In this document: piece by piece, positions 1 to 8,570 of the stretch
Position numbering within the stretch: position 1 is the stretch's first letter
Layout: every line of letters begins with the position of its first letter
Notes under the pieces: model-generated
The model's database searches: none
Seen by the model: only the letters and a program-made list of their open reading frames with translations
Told to the model about the DNA's origin: nothing
Assembly (NCBI GenBank): GCA_024641785.1
Contig: JAHECK010000008.1
Coordinates: forward strand, 1 to 49,387
Reading direction: 5' to 3'
Length of the DNA stretch: 49,387 nucleotides
Source of the DNA: Flavobacteriales bacterium
GTDB lineage: Bacteria > Bacteroidota > Bacteroidia > Flavobacteriales_D > JAHECK01
Position numbers and translations under genes: made by a program

Positions 1-402
1 CTCTCATTGAAAAAAAACATAATGATCTTAGCCGGTCATTACAAAGGAGTGGATGAACGCGTTCGAGAAATGTATATCACTCAGGAAATTTCGATCGGAG
101 ACTATGTATTGACCGGAGGTGAATTACCTGCTGCAATTTTAGCTGATGCAATCATCCGTGTGATACCGGGGGTTATCGGTGATGAAATGTCCGCCTTACT
201 GGATTCTTTTCAGGATGGATTGCTATCTCCGCCTGTTTATACAAGACCAGCAGATTATAAAGGTCATAAAATTCCTGAAATTTTGATTTCCGGAGATGGA
301 AAAAAAGTAGATGAATGGAGACATGAACAAGCCTTGAAAAGAACAAAAGAACGAAGACCCGATCTTTTTGAAAAATGGAAAGACGAAGAAAATAGAGACT
401 AA
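1..402 (+). CDS. trmD: tRNA (guanine-N1)-methyltransferase TrmD, C-terminal part
   Basis: This is the 3' part of trmD, cut by the window edge. The frame is open from base 1, and the track's 'M' at base 7 is a TTG leucine codon inside the gene, not a start. TrmD methylates G37 of tRNAs that read CNN and some other codons, using S-adenosylmethionine, and so prevents +1 frameshifting. The visible protein begins in the SPOUT-knot core, with '[10 protein letters not shown]' and '[14 protein letters not shown]', which form the AdoMet-binding trefoil loop. It continues through the linker and the basic C-terminal tRNA-binding domain ('[19 protein letters not shown]'). About 100 N-terminal residues should lie upstream of the window. 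rplS follows 84 bp downstream, a trmD-rplS neighbourhood common in bacteria. The identification is secure. Confidence 0.95.
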   Translation, partial: LSLKKNIMILAGHYKGVDERVREMYITQEISIGDYVLTGGELPAAILADAIIRVIPGVIGDEMSALLDSFQDGLLSPPVYTRPADYKGHKIPEILISGDGKKVDEWRHEQALKRTKERRPDLFEKWKDEENRD

Positions 403-423
403 AAATAAATTGTATTTTGTCTA

Positions 424-452
424 TTGTTTAACAAATAATATTTGTAATATTG
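424..452 (+). promoter_or_regulatory. Candidate Bacteroidota-type promoter for rplS
   Basis: A TTG at 424-426 is followed after 18 bp by TAATATTG at 445-452, one mismatch from the Bacteroidota -7 consensus TAnnTTTG. The spacing fits the family's usual range. Transcription would start near 458-460, giving a leader of roughly 28 nt before the rplS ATG. This would let rplS be expressed independently of trmD. It is pattern-based only. Confidence 0.45.
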
Positions 453-486
453 CACCCCAATTTTAGAGCATTTTAAATAATTTGTC

Positions 487-846
487 ATGGATATCGTTAA
501 AGACATACAGAATGAAATCACCGAAAAGGTAACCTTTCCAAAGTTTGGACCTGGTGATACTATTTCATTACATTATAAGATAAAAGAAGGTAATAAAGAG
601 CGTATCCAGGTATTCCAAGGCGTTGTAATTCAACGAAGAGGTAATGGATTTACTGAGACTTTCACAATTAGAAAAATTTCAAATGGTGTTGGAGTAGAAA
701 GAATTATTCCATTATACTCACCTAATATTGATAAAATTGAAGTTAATAAAGAAGGTAGAGTTAGAAGAGCTCGTATATTTTACTTACGTGAACTTAAAGG
801 AAAAGCAGCTCGTATTAAAGAGAAAAAGCATTTCAAATCGAAATAA
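487..846 (+). CDS. rplS: 50S ribosomal protein L19
   Basis: L19 is a structural protein of the large subunit, located at the 30S-50S interface. The 119-residue length is typical. Diagnostic stretches include '[20 protein letters not shown]', '[19 protein letters not shown]' and the C-terminal '[28 protein letters not shown]' region, read here in pieces. The start at ATG 487 gives a full-length N terminus ([10 protein letters not shown]). A candidate promoter sits about 35 bp upstream and a strong hairpin terminator follows 20 bp downstream, so the gene may be a single transcription unit or the end of one that begins with trmD. Confidence 0.97.
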   Translation: MDIVKDIQNEITEKVTFPKFGPGDTISLHYKIKEGNKERIQVFQGVVIQRRGNGFTETFTIRKISNGVGVERIIPLYSPNIDKIEVNKEGRVRRARIFYLRELKGKAARIKEKKHFKSK

Positions 847-865
847 AAAATATTTTTATATTGAG

Positions 866-894
866 TCCCGATCTTATAGATCGGGATTTTTTTT
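866..894. terminator. Rho-independent terminator, probably bidirectional
   Basis: A perfect 9-bp stem, TCCCGATCT-TAT-AGATCGGGA, at 866-886 is followed by T8 on the plus strand. An A-rich run precedes it, so it may also work on the minus strand. It lies between the convergent rplS (+) and the UbiA-like gene (-), where a shared terminator is expected. Confidence 0.85.
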
Positions 895-895
895 G

Positions 896-1750
896 TCAAA
901 TAAATTGATAAATAACAATCAGAGCGTGTAGCCCTATCATGCCATCAAAATAAGCAGAATAAAAGAATTCACTTCTTTTGTCAGAACTCAACAGCACACT
1001 TACGATCATTAATAAATAAAGGATCGCCATCATTAAAACTCCTTCTAAAGACGGTGTTATTTTATAATAAAAATAAAACCCGATACATAATGAAAGAATA
1101 GCCCAGCTTTTTGTCAATTTGATCCCAATAAGCTTAGGTATGGTATGCAGATCGTCAGGGTCGCTTTTTAAATCACGTATATCGAACATCAGTGTAATTG
1201 GGAAAATAAATAGAAAACGTTCTGCTATTAATGGAAGCCATGAATAATAATCCGATAACAAACCATGGTCAATAATCTGTGGCAGGGTAGTGATCATTGC
1301 CCAAATCGAACTTACAATAAAGGTTTTAGCATAAGGGATATTTCGTATTGAAAAACGCTTATTCGCAATTGAGAAATCGTGAATAACATAGATAAAACTT
1401 ATGATCGATAAAATAGAAATAATGACTTGTGCTTGAATCGAAAAAGAATAAAATAGGTAAAGAACAAAAATTAAGGAGACCAATATGGAGAAAACCCAGT
1501 AAGTCATGTGTTTTTTCAACCATTCAGCTTGATCTCTTTGTGCTTTTTCATAAAACAAAACCGTTTTATAATAGCCCAGATTATAAATAAACAAGGTGCT
1601 AAAAAAGACAAATAATGGACTTTTATAATCTGAAGGAATACCCAAAAAGTAATTACTTTCCATTGAGATCAAAAAAGCAATCAAAGCAATATGTAAATTG
1701 CTGTACACCCATATTTTGATCCCCTTTTTCAAATTACTGTACAAGTTCAT
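896..1750 (-). CDS. UbiA-like prenyltransferase-family membrane protein
   Basis: A 284-residue polytopic protein with about seven to nine hydrophobic segments. It belongs by pattern to the UbiA superfamily, intramembrane enzymes that move prenyl chains onto aromatic or other acceptors. The second aspartate-rich motif is clear: 'DIRDLKSDPDD' (DxxDxxxD), after an 'FPITLMF' helix, with the typical downstream 'TIPKLIGIKLTKSW'. The first motif (NDxxDxxxD) is not recognisable in the expected loop, which reads 'YNLGYYKTVLFYEKAQRDQ'. Substrate cannot be assigned. The start overlaps the stop of the upstream gene by 17 bp, implying translational coupling with that unknown membrane protein. Family membership is likely; catalytic activity is uncertain. 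Confidence 0.65.
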   Translation of the reverse strand: MNLYSNLKKGIKIWVYSNLHIALIAFLISMESNYFLGIPSDYKSPLFVFFSTLFIYNLGYYKTVLFYEKAQRDQAEWLKKHMTYWVFSILVSLIFVLYLFYSFSIQAQVIISILSIISFIYVIHDFSIANKRFSIRNIPYAKTFIVSSIWAMITTLPQIIDHGLLSDYYSWLPLIAERFLFIFPITLMFDIRDLKSDPDDLHTIPKLIGIKLTKSWAILSLCIGFYFYYKITPSLEGVLMMAILYLLMIVSVLLSSDKRSEFFYSAYFDGMIGLHALIVIYQFI

Positions 1751-2336
1751 AAACTAACAAGCCTGATAAAACCCCAACTACACTTGACAAAAGTGCGTGT
1801 TTTGTTCTTTTCATTCTTGCAGTTCGATTATATCCTTCTGCATAAAAACCATTTCCAATAAAATCAGGTGAGGAAATACTTTCTTTTTGAATCTTAATTA
1901 ATGGAATTTGAACGATGCCGGTATAGGCGATTGGAACAAGGAGGGTGAAAATACTACCCTCCATAAGAATTGCTGAAGCTGCTCCAACCGCGAAGCCCAC
2001 AGGCAATACCCATTTTGTTTTAAACTGATAAAGCGCATCTTTTCGTCCATTGACAAGCATTCGCATATTGTCAATAGTATACTCTTCAAAATAATATAGG
2101 TCAGGATAGAAAAATACTTTTTCCTGTAGATCAAAATTGATAGAAAAAACTTCATCTCTATAAAATGACTTAGTTTTTATTTTATTATTGTCTTTAATTA
2201 TATTGAAAATAACTTTTACTCCGGCAGTGTCAATAGCCATCCCTTTAAAGTTTTTTCCATTCATAAGAAGAATTTCTTCTTGAGAATTTGAAAGAAGAGC
2301 AATCCACATAAAAAGAAAAAAGAAAAAAAATCTCAT
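1734..2336 (-). CDS. Unknown exported membrane protein
   Basis: A 200-residue protein I do not recognise. Residues 1-18 ('MRFFFFFLFMWIALLSNSQ') look like a signal peptide with unusual phenylalanine runs. Next comes a domain of about 85 residues rich in beta-type sequence, starting 'EEILLMNGKNFKGMAIDT', which resembles the short strand repeats of Bacteroidota envelope proteins that begin 'D.I...nG..i.G.V'. Two hydrophobic segments lie near residues 110-148. A basic stretch, 'YNRTARMKRTKHALLSSVVG', precedes a last hydrophobic segment. The 3' end overlaps the UbiA-like gene, so the two are probably co-transcribed. No function is proposed. Confidence 0.7.
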   Translation of the reverse strand: MRFFFFFLFMWIALLSNSQEEILLMNGKNFKGMAIDTAGVKVIFNIIKDNNKIKTKSFYRDEVFSINFDLQEKVFFYPDLYYFEEYTIDNMRMLVNGRKDALYQFKTKWVLPVGFAVGAASAILMEGSIFTLLVPIAYTGIVQIPLIKIQKESISSPDFIGNGFYAEGYNRTARMKRTKHALLSSVVGVLSGLLVYELVQ

Positions 2337-2458
2337 AACGATGTATTTGTTAGTTGTAAATGTAGTATTTCGAAACTTATTTATCCTTCAATTAATATTG
2401 ACTTTTATATTATAATACTCCGTTTCTACTTTGTAAATTGCGCCGCAAATTTTTATTT

Positions 2459-5320
2459 ATGAGATCATCATTTTTATATAATCATTTAGGGCCTCGAATG
2501 AGTGAGAGAGCGCAAATGCTCAAAGTAATCGGGGTTGAATCTGAAGAAGATTTAATTTTTAAAACTATTCCGGATGATATCCGGTTGAAGAAAGAACTGG
2601 AACTGGCTCATCCTTTAAGCGAAGATGAGTATTTGGAACATATCCAATCGCTTGGTTCGAAGAATAAACTTTTCAGAAGTTTTATAGGATATGGTTATTA
2701 CCCGAATTTGGTTCCATCCGTTATCCTGCGTAATATATTTGAAAATCCGGGATGGTATACTGCCTATACTCCTTATCAGGCTGAAATAGCTCAAGGTCGA
2801 TTGGAAGCCTTGTTAAACTACCAGACTATGGTAACGGATATGACTGGATTAGAGATGGCAAATGCATCTTTATTAGATGAAGGGACTGCAGCAGCTGAAT
2901 CAATGATCATGTTTTACAATGCCCGAAGCAGAGCGATGGTGAAGGATAACATTAGAAAGATCTTTATCGATAATAATATCTATCCGCAAACCATAGATAT
3001 TATAAAAACTCATGCGACACCAAAAGACATTGAATTGGTTTTTGGTGATTATAAAACTATAGCTCTTGATGAGACCTTTTTCGGCGCTATTGTTCAATTC
3101 CCGGCTGCCGATGGTTCTGTAAATGATTATAGATCATTTGTGTCAAAAGCTGAAGAAAAAGGGATAAAAGTTGCTGTAGGTTCTGACTTAATGAGTCTTG
3201 CCTTGTTGAGCCCTCCGGGTGAATGGGGAGCTACAGTTGTTTTTGGAAATTCACAACGTTTTGGTGTACCAATGGGATATGGTGGTCCACATGCAGGTTT
3301 CTTTGCTTGTACTGATGAATACAAACGCTATTTGCCGGGTCGGATCATTGGAGTTACAAATGATAAACAAGGTAACCGCGCTTACCGGATGGCACTTCAG
3401 ACCAGAGAGCAACATATAAAAAGAGAAAAGGCCACTTCAAATATTTGTACCGCTCAGGCTTTATTAGCGATAATGGCAGGTATGTATGCTGTTTTTCACG
3501 GACCTGATATGATAAAGAGCATTGCACAATCTATTCATAATGATACCGTTCGTTTATCTAATTCACTAGAAAAGCTAGGTTTTAAAAATGAGAATACTTC
3601 TTATTTTGACACGATTAAAATAAGAATAGCAGATGCTACAACTGTAAAAGAGATTAGAAAAATTGCAGAAGGAGAAAAAATTAATTTCAATTATTTTAAT
3701 GCAGGATTTATTGGGATTTCTTTAGATGAAGCAACAACTGACGCTGATTTAGAGAAAATCATTTCCATCTTTGCAAAAGCAGCGAAAAAACAATCAATAG
3801 CTATTGAAAAAGGAGAAAATGTACTCCCTTCAGGATTATTACGCAAAAGTTCTTTTTTAAGTCATGATGTATTTAACAAATACAGATCAGAGACTGCAAT
3901 GATGCGTTATATTAAAAAACTTGAAAATAAAGATTTCAGTTTGGTACATGGAATGATCCCATTAGGATCATGTACGATGAAATTAAACGCAGCTACTGAA
4001 TTGATGCCGCTTTCTTCATCATCATGGAATAATATTCATCCGTTTGTTCCAAAAGATCAAACGCTTGGATATCAGGAAATGTTTAAAGAATTAGAAAGTG
4101 ATCTTAGTATTATTACCGGATTTGATGCGGTTTCGCTTCAACCTAATTCAGGAGCACAGGGTGAGTTTGCCGGATTGATGGTCATTAGAGCTTATCATGT
4201 AAACAACGGAGATCATCATCGAAATATCGTTCTTATTCCTTCTTCAGCCCATGGCACCAATCCTGCATCTGCAGTGATGGCCGGAATGGAAGTGGTGATC
4301 GTTGAATGCGATGAAAAAGGAAATATTAAACTTGATGATCTAAAAGCAAAAGCAGAAGCGCATAAAGAAAATTTAAGCGCATTTATGGTTACTTATCCGT
4401 CTACACATGGAGTGTATGAAAAAGACATTAAGACCATGACGAAGATCATACATGACAATGGTGGTCAGGTTTATATGGATGGTGCCAATATGAATGCTCA
4501 AGTAGGTTTAACAAATCCCGGAAATATCAATGCCGATGTTTGTCACCTTAATTTACATAAGACCTTTGCTATTCCACATGGAGGTGGTGGACCAGGTGTG
4601 GGACCAATTGGTGTTGCGAAACATCTTACGCCCTTTTTACCGGGAAACCCATTAATCCAAACCGGCGGAGATAAAGCGATCACCGCGATCTCTTCGGCCC
4701 CTTGGGGAAGTGCTTTAGTTACTTTAATTTCTTACGCTTATATTAAAATGTTAGGTGCAAAAGGAATTAAAGAAAGCTCAATTCAAGCAATTATCAATGC
4801 AAATTATTTAAAAGCCAAATTAGAAGGAACTTATTCTATTCTATATAAAGGTGAATTAAATATGGTTGCTCATGAGATGATTGTTGACTTCAGATCTTTC
4901 AAAGCTACCTCAGGTATAGAAGTTTCTGATGTTGCAAAACGTTTAGCTGATTACGGATTTCATGCTCCTACTGTTTCGTTTCCGGTTGCCGGAACGCTGA
5001 TGATCGAACCGACAGAAAGTGAGCCACTGGACGAGTTAGATCGTTTTGTAGAAGCGATGATAGCTATTCGTGAAGAAATTAGAGAAATTGAAGATGGAAA
5101 AGCAGATAGAGAGGATAATGTATTAAAAAATGCACCTCATACTCAGCAGCATGTTATTTCTGATGACTGGAGTCATGCTTACTCAAGAGAAAAGGCCGCT
5201 TATCCATTAGCTTCTTTAAAAGAAAATAAATTCTGGCCAAAAGCTGCCAGAGTAGATGATGCTTATGGAGATAGGAATCTGGTTTGTACTTGTCCACCGA
5301 TCGAACATTATATGAATTAA
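2459..5320 (+). CDS. gcvP: Glycine dehydrogenase (aminomethyl-transferring), P protein
   Basis: P protein of the glycine cleavage system. It is a PLP enzyme that decarboxylates glycine and passes the aminomethyl group to the lipoyl arm of GcvH. It is the single-chain form, 953 residues, with both homologous halves present. The N-terminal half carries 'TAYTPYQAEIAQGRLEALLN' and 'GGPHAGFFA'. The C-terminal half carries 'GMIPLGSCTMKLNA' and the PLP-lysine region 'LHKTFAIPHGGGGPGVGPIG'. I chose ATG 2459 because the track's start at 2438 is TTG, and starting there adds seven residues (LRRKFLF) that do not belong to the family's N terminus; 'FLYNHLGPRMSERAQML' after ATG 2459 matches it. gcvT and gcvH are not in the window. 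The assignment is secure. Confidence 0.96.
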   Translation: MRSSFLYNHLGPRMSERAQMLKVIGVESEEDLIFKTIPDDIRLKKELELAHPLSEDEYLEHIQSLGSKNKLFRSFIGYGYYPNLVPSVILRNIFENPGWYTAYTPYQAEIAQGRLEALLNYQTMVTDMTGLEMANASLLDEGTAAAESMIMFYNARSRAMVKDNIRKIFIDNNIYPQTIDIIKTHATPKDIELVFGDYKTIALDETFFGAIVQFPAADGSVNDYRSFVSKAEEKGIKVAVGSDLMSLALLSPPGEWGATVVFGNSQRFGVPMGYGGPHAGFFACTDEYKRYLPGRIIGVTNDKQGNRAYRMALQTREQHIKREKATSNICTAQALLAIMAGMYAVFHGPDMIKSIAQSIHNDTVRLSNSLEKLGFKNENTSYFDTIKIRIADATTVKEIRKIAEGEKINFNYFNAGFIGISLDEATTDADLEKIISIFAKAAKKQSIAIEKGENVLPSGLLRKSSFLSHDVFNKYRSETAMMRYIKKLENKDFSLVHGMIPLGSCTMKLNAATELMPLSSSSWNNIHPFVPKDQTLGYQEMFKELESDLSIITGFDAVSLQPNSGAQGEFAGLMVIRAYHVNNGDHHRNIVLIPSSAHGTNPASAVMAGMEVVIVECDEKGNIKLDDLKAKAEAHKENLSAFMVTYPSTHGVYEKDIKTMTKIIHDNGGQVYMDGANMNAQVGLTNPGNINADVCHLNLHKTFAIPHGGGGPGVGPIGVAKHLTPFLPGNPLIQTGGDKAITAISSAPWGSALVTLISYAYIKMLGAKGIKESSIQAIINANYLKAKLEGTYSILYKGELNMVAHEMIVDFRSFKATSGIEVSDVAKRLADYGFHAPTVSFPVAGTLMIEPTESEPLDELDRFVEAMIAIREEIREIEDGKADREDNVLKNAPHTQQHVISDDWSHAYSREKAAYPLASLKENKFWPKAARVDDAYGDRNLVCTCPPIEHYMN

Positions 5321-5335
5321 AAAAATAGGTCATAA

Positions 5336-5371
5336 AAAAAGCGGCTGAAAGTAGATTTCAGCCGCTTTTTT
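5336..5371. terminator. Bidirectional terminator between gcvP and fumC
   Basis: A 10-bp perfect stem, GCGGCTGAAA / TTTCAGCCGC (5341-5350 and 5356-5365), has a 5-nt loop. It is flanked by A5 on the left and T6 on the right, so it works as a rho-independent terminator in both directions. It separates the convergent gcvP (+) and fumC (-). Confidence 0.9.
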
Positions 5372-5393
5372 ATTTCTATTAATTAGACTTCGA

Positions 5394-6788
5394 TTATAGT
5401 GAACCAATCATTTTTGAAGGATCGACCCAAAGATCAAAATCAGAAGCACTAACATAGCCCAAATTTATAGCTTCCTCTTTCAAAGTACTTCCATTTTCGT
5501 AGGCCGTTTTAGCAATTTTAGCCGCTTTTTCATAGCCAATATGAGTATTAAGAGCGGTTACAAGCATTAATGAATTATTGACATGTTCTTTAATTTTCAC
5601 TTCATTTGCCTTGATTCCGTCTGTAGCATGCTCTGCGAATGATACACATGCATCACCAATTAAGCGACCTGATTGTAAAAAATTAGCAGCCATGATCGGT
5701 TTGAATACGTTTAGTTCGAAATGTCCCTGCATCCCTCCTACACCGATTGCAACATCATTACCCATCACCTGTGCACAAACCATTGTAAGCGCTTCTGCCT
5801 GAGTTGGATTTACTTTTCCGGGCATTATGGATGAACCTGGTTCATTAGCAGGTAAAATGATCTCTCCAATTCCTGATCTTGGTCCTGAAGCCAGCAAACG
5901 AATATCATTTGCAATTTTATTAAGCGATACTGCCAACTGTTTTAAAGCTCCGTGCGATTCAACAATAGCATCATGAGCTGCTAATGCTTCAAATTTATTT
6001 TCAGCTGTTACAAATGGTAAACCTGTAAATTTAGCAATGAATCCGGCCACGTTTTCTGAATAACCCTTTGGGGTATTGATTCCTGTTCCAACGGCAGTTC
6101 CTCCCAAAGCAAGTTCTGCAAGATGAGGCAGAGTGTTTTTTAAGGCTTTTAAACCATGATTTAATTGCGAAACATATCCGGAAAATTCCTGCCCTAGAGT
6201 TAAAGGTGTTGCATCCATTAAATGCGTCCTTCCGATTTTAACGAAGCTGTTCAATTCCTGAGATTTCTTTTGCAAAGAATCTCTTAATCTTTCGACGCCC
6301 GGAATCGTGGTTTCAACAACCATTTTATAGCAAGCGATATGCATTCCGGTAGGAAAGGTATCATTAGAAGATTGTGATTTATTTACATCATCATTCGGAT
6401 GAATTTCCGATTTACCTTCTCCCAGCTTATTTCCATTTAATACATGTGCTCTATTTGAGATCACTTCATTTAGATTCATGTTCGATTGTGTACCTGAACC
6501 AGTTTGCCAAATCACCAAAGGAAACTGATCATCCAGTTTTCCTTCTAAAATTTCATCACAAACTTTAGCAATCAGATCTCGCTTAGAAGCATCAAGTACC
6601 CCCAGTTCGCAATTGCTATATGCTGCTGCTTTTTTCAAATAAGCAAAAGCATGAACAATTTCAATTGGCATTGAAGCAGGTGCTCCAATTTTAAAATTGT
6701 TCCTTGATCTTTCGGTCTGTGCTCCCCAATATTTAGTAGAAGGAACTTTCACCTCACCCATGGTGTCTTTTTCTATTCGATATTCCAT
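5394..6788 (-). CDS. fumC: Class II fumarate hydratase
   Basis: Oxygen-stable, iron-independent fumarase of the TCA cycle, interconverting fumarate and L-malate as a homotetramer. The 464-residue length is standard. The superfamily signature '[15 protein letters not shown]' carries the catalytic serine in its mobile loop. The other active-site blocks are '[17 protein letters not shown]', '[13 protein letters not shown]' and '[19 protein letters not shown]', the last containing the catalytic histidine. The N-terminal '[16 protein letters not shown]' supports the ATG at 6788. Together with mdh further along, it points to an oxidative TCA cycle. It stands alone between the terminator at 5336-5371 and a divergent small ORF. 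Confidence 0.96.
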   Translation of the reverse strand: MEYRIEKDTMGEVKVPSTKYWGAQTERSRNNFKIGAPASMPIEIVHAFAYLKKAAAYSNCELGVLDASKRDLIAKVCDEILEGKLDDQFPLVIWQTGSGTQSNMNLNEVISNRAHVLNGNKLGEGKSEIHPNDDVNKSQSSNDTFPTGMHIACYKMVVETTIPGVERLRDSLQKKSQELNSFVKIGRTHLMDATPLTLGQEFSGYVSQLNHGLKALKNTLPHLAELALGGTAVGTGINTPKGYSENVAGFIAKFTGLPFVTAENKFEALAAHDAIVESHGALKQLAVSLNKIANDIRLLASGPRSGIGEIILPANEPGSSIMPGKVNPTQAEALTMVCAQVMGNDVAIGVGGMQGHFELNVFKPIMAANFLQSGRLIGDACVSFAEHATDGIKANEVKIKEHVNNSLMLVTALNTHIGYEKAAKIAKTAYENGSTLKEEAINLGYVSASDFDLWVDPSKMIGSL

Positions 6789-6821
6789 TAGAAATTATTT
6801 AGTTTTTTCAATTTGATTGTT

Positions 6822-6829
6822 TAATATTG
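6822..6829 (+). promoter_or_regulatory. Candidate -7 element upstream of the 50-codon ORF
   Basis: TAATATTG on the plus strand, the same one-mismatch version of TAnnTTTG seen before rplS, lies 29 bp before the ATG at 6859. TTG occurs just upstream but too close to serve as a standard -33 element. Weak support for transcription of the small ORF. Confidence 0.25.
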
Positions 6830-6858
6830 TCATCATTAAATCACTATAAGGAACCATT

Positions 6859-7011
6859 ATGACAATCGTTGGAGTATTATTTTTCTTTTTTGTAGCCATG
6901 TCAGCTTTTTTCGTTTTAATTTTTCTTTCGAGCTTTATTCCTTATTGGATTTATTTAGGTATTAAAGAAAAAATCAGCCCTAGCGAAAAGCCTGAAAACG
7001 AAATATCCTAG
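6859..7011 (+). CDS. Small single-TM membrane protein (50 aa), not in ORF track
   Basis: An open frame of 50 codons, too short for the track, starting at ATG 6859 and ending at TAG 7009-7011. The product has one long hydrophobic helix, about residues 3-34 (it contains 'GVLFFFFVAMSAFFVLIF'), followed by a polar tail, 'GIKEKISPSEKPENEIS'. An 'AAGGAA' Shine-Dalgarno-like stretch sits about 6 bp before the ATG and a -7-like TAATATTG lies further up. It is divergent from fumC and runs towards the end of the ArsC-like gene. No family is recognised. It could be a small membrane peptide that modulates a larger complex, or a chance ORF; the helix-then-charged-tail layout and the start signals favour a gene. 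Confidence 0.5.
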   Translation: MTIVGVLFFFFVAMSAFFVLIFLSSFIPYWIYLGIKEKISPSEKPENEIS

Positions 7012-7042
7012 TTTTTTTATTCCCATTAGAAAATCTGTTTTT

Positions 7043-7387
7043 TTATAATAAATCGTCAATATTTTCTATTGGCCTTGCAATAACTGCTTTATTATTATGA
7101 ATAATGATAGGCCGTTCAATTAGCTTTGGAAATTTCACCATTGCTTTTATCCAATCGGCATCGCTTAACTTTTTATTTTTAAAATGTTCTTTATACTCGG
7201 GTTCATTCTTTCTGATCAATTCTTCGGGTTTGATACCAAGTTGCTGAATTACTTTTTCAAGTTCCTTTTCAGTGATAGCTTCCTTTAAATACTCTTTGAT
7301 AATAGGATCGATTCCCTTTTCCCCAAGATAAGCTAAGCCCTGTCGGCTTTTACTACATCTTGGATTATGATAAACAAGGTAGGACAT
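7043..7387 (-). CDS. ArsC/YfgD-family glutaredoxin-dependent reductase
   Basis: A 114-residue thioredoxin-fold protein of the ArsC family. The active-site block is 'YHNPRCSKSRQGL' with the nucleophile Cys11; 'CSKSR' is the variant typical of the YfgD branch rather than plasmid ArsC ('CGTSR'). The arginines that bind oxyanion in ArsC have counterparts in 'LIRKNEPEYKE', 'ERPIIIHNNK' and 'AVIARPIENI'. The family reduces arsenate to arsenite with glutaredoxin, but chromosomal YfgD-type members often have unproven substrates. No arsenic efflux or ArsR gene is nearby. It begins 7 bp after prfB on the same strand, so the two are likely co-transcribed. Family is sure; substrate is not. Confidence 0.85.
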   Translation of the reverse strand: MSYLVYHNPRCSKSRQGLAYLGEKGIDPIIKEYLKEAITEKELEKVIQQLGIKPEELIRKNEPEYKEHFKNKKLSDADWIKAMVKFPKLIERPIIIHNNKAVIARPIENIDDLL

Positions 7388-7394
7388 GTCTATT

Positions 7395-8484
7395 TTATTT
7401 ATTACTGTTTTCCATTAAATAAGCTTTTAAAAATGAATCGAGCCCGCCATTTAATACATTGTCGACATTCGACGTTTCATGACCGGTTCGGACATCTTTA
7501 ATTAATTTATAAGGATGAAGCACATAATTCCGAATTTGCGAACCCCATTCAATTTTCTTTTTTCCTGCTTCAATTTCGCTTCTTTTTTCCATTTTTTTCT
7601 CAATCTCAATTTCGTATAACTGAGATTTTAAAAGCTGGAGTGCTTTTTCCTTATTTCCTAATTGAGATCGAGTTTCGGTATTTTCAATTACTATACCGGT
7701 AGGTTTATGATGCAATCTCACTCCTGTTTCTACTTTATTCACATTTTGACCTCCTGCTCCCCCAGAGCGGAAAGTATCCCAGGTTATTTCAGAAGGATTG
7801 ATATCTATTTCGATCGTATCATCTACTAGGGGATAAACATAAACGGAAGCAAAGGATGTATGTCGTTTTGCATTACTATCAAAAGGAGAAATACGCACTA
7901 AACGATGCACCCCATTCTCACCTTTTAAATAACCAAAAGCAAATTCGCCATCAATTTCAATCGTAACGGTTTTGATACCTGCTACATCACCTTCCTGCAA
8001 GTTCAATTCTCGTACTTTAAACTTTTGATTTTCGGCATACATTAAATACATACGCATGAGCATCGCCGCCCAATCGCAAGATTCGGTTCCACCTGCTCCT
8101 GCAGTTATTTGCAAGACAGCACTTAAGCTGTCTTCTTCGAGCTGAAGCATGTTTTTAAACTCGAGATCGTCGATTAATTTAATGGTTTTATCGTACTGCC
8201 TCACAACATCTTTCTCAGTAGCCTCGTCTTCCTTAAAGAAATCATATAGAATCTGCAGATCATCAGATGCCTCTTCAACTTCGGCAAAACCTTCGGTCCA
8301 GGTCTTAAGAATCCTGATCTTTTTTAAAATTTGTTCCGCTCTTTTAGGGTCTTCCCAGAAAGAAGGATCACCGGTATGCTTTTCTTCTTCGGCTATTTGC
8401 TCCTTTTTTGCAGCAACGTCAAAGATACCCCCTTAACGCTTCCAAGCGTCCTACAATACTCTGAATTTGATCGTATGTTACCAT
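7395..8484 (-). CDS. prfB: Peptide chain release factor 2 (programmed +1 frameshift)
   Basis: RF2 terminates translation at UGA and UAA. The track shows only the second part (from 8204), but the gene is intact. ATG at 8484 encodes 21 residues ([21 protein letters not shown]) followed by an in-frame TGA at 8421-8419. The surrounding 'AGGGGGTATCTTTGAC' is the classic RF2 recoding site: an internal Shine-Dalgarno and CUU-UGA-C. Slipping +1 reads GAC next and continues as '[15 protein letters not shown]' into the main ORF, giving 362 residues, the normal length. 'SPF' (in '[11 protein letters not shown]') reads the stop codon and '[13 protein letters not shown]' holds the GGQ hydrolysis motif. 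Low RF2 favours the frameshift, so expression is self-regulated. Confidence 0.96.
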
Positions 8485-8488
8485 ATTG

Positions 8489-8496
8489 CAAATGTA
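8489..8496 (-). promoter_or_regulatory. -7 promoter element immediately upstream of prfB
   Basis: On the minus strand the sequence reads TACATTTG, a perfect match to the Bacteroidota -7 consensus TAnnTTTG. Its last G lies only 4 nt from the prfB ATG. No clear TTG -33 element is visible at the usual distance. If used, transcription would start at or within a few bases of the initiation codon. Confidence 0.45.
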
Positions 8497-8570
8497 CTAA
8501 AGCACAGGGTTAAGATGTAAAGTATTTGGTTATTTTTTTTAAGCTTTTATAATAAATTCAAGTAAAAAGG

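Noticed and set aside
2427-2440. TACTTTG before gcvP as a -7 box.
   Set aside because: It is one base short of TAnnTTTG and the only TTG upstream is about 26 bp away, so it was not called as a promoter.
7043-7387. Calling an arsenic-resistance locus from the ArsC-like gene.
   Set aside because: No arsB/acr3, arsR or other arsenic gene is nearby, and the active-site variant is of YfgD type.
7395-8204. prfB appears truncated at the N terminus in the ORF track, as if a pseudogene.
   Set aside because: The missing part is present in another frame and joined by the canonical RF2 frameshift site at 8419-8433; the total of 362 residues is normal.
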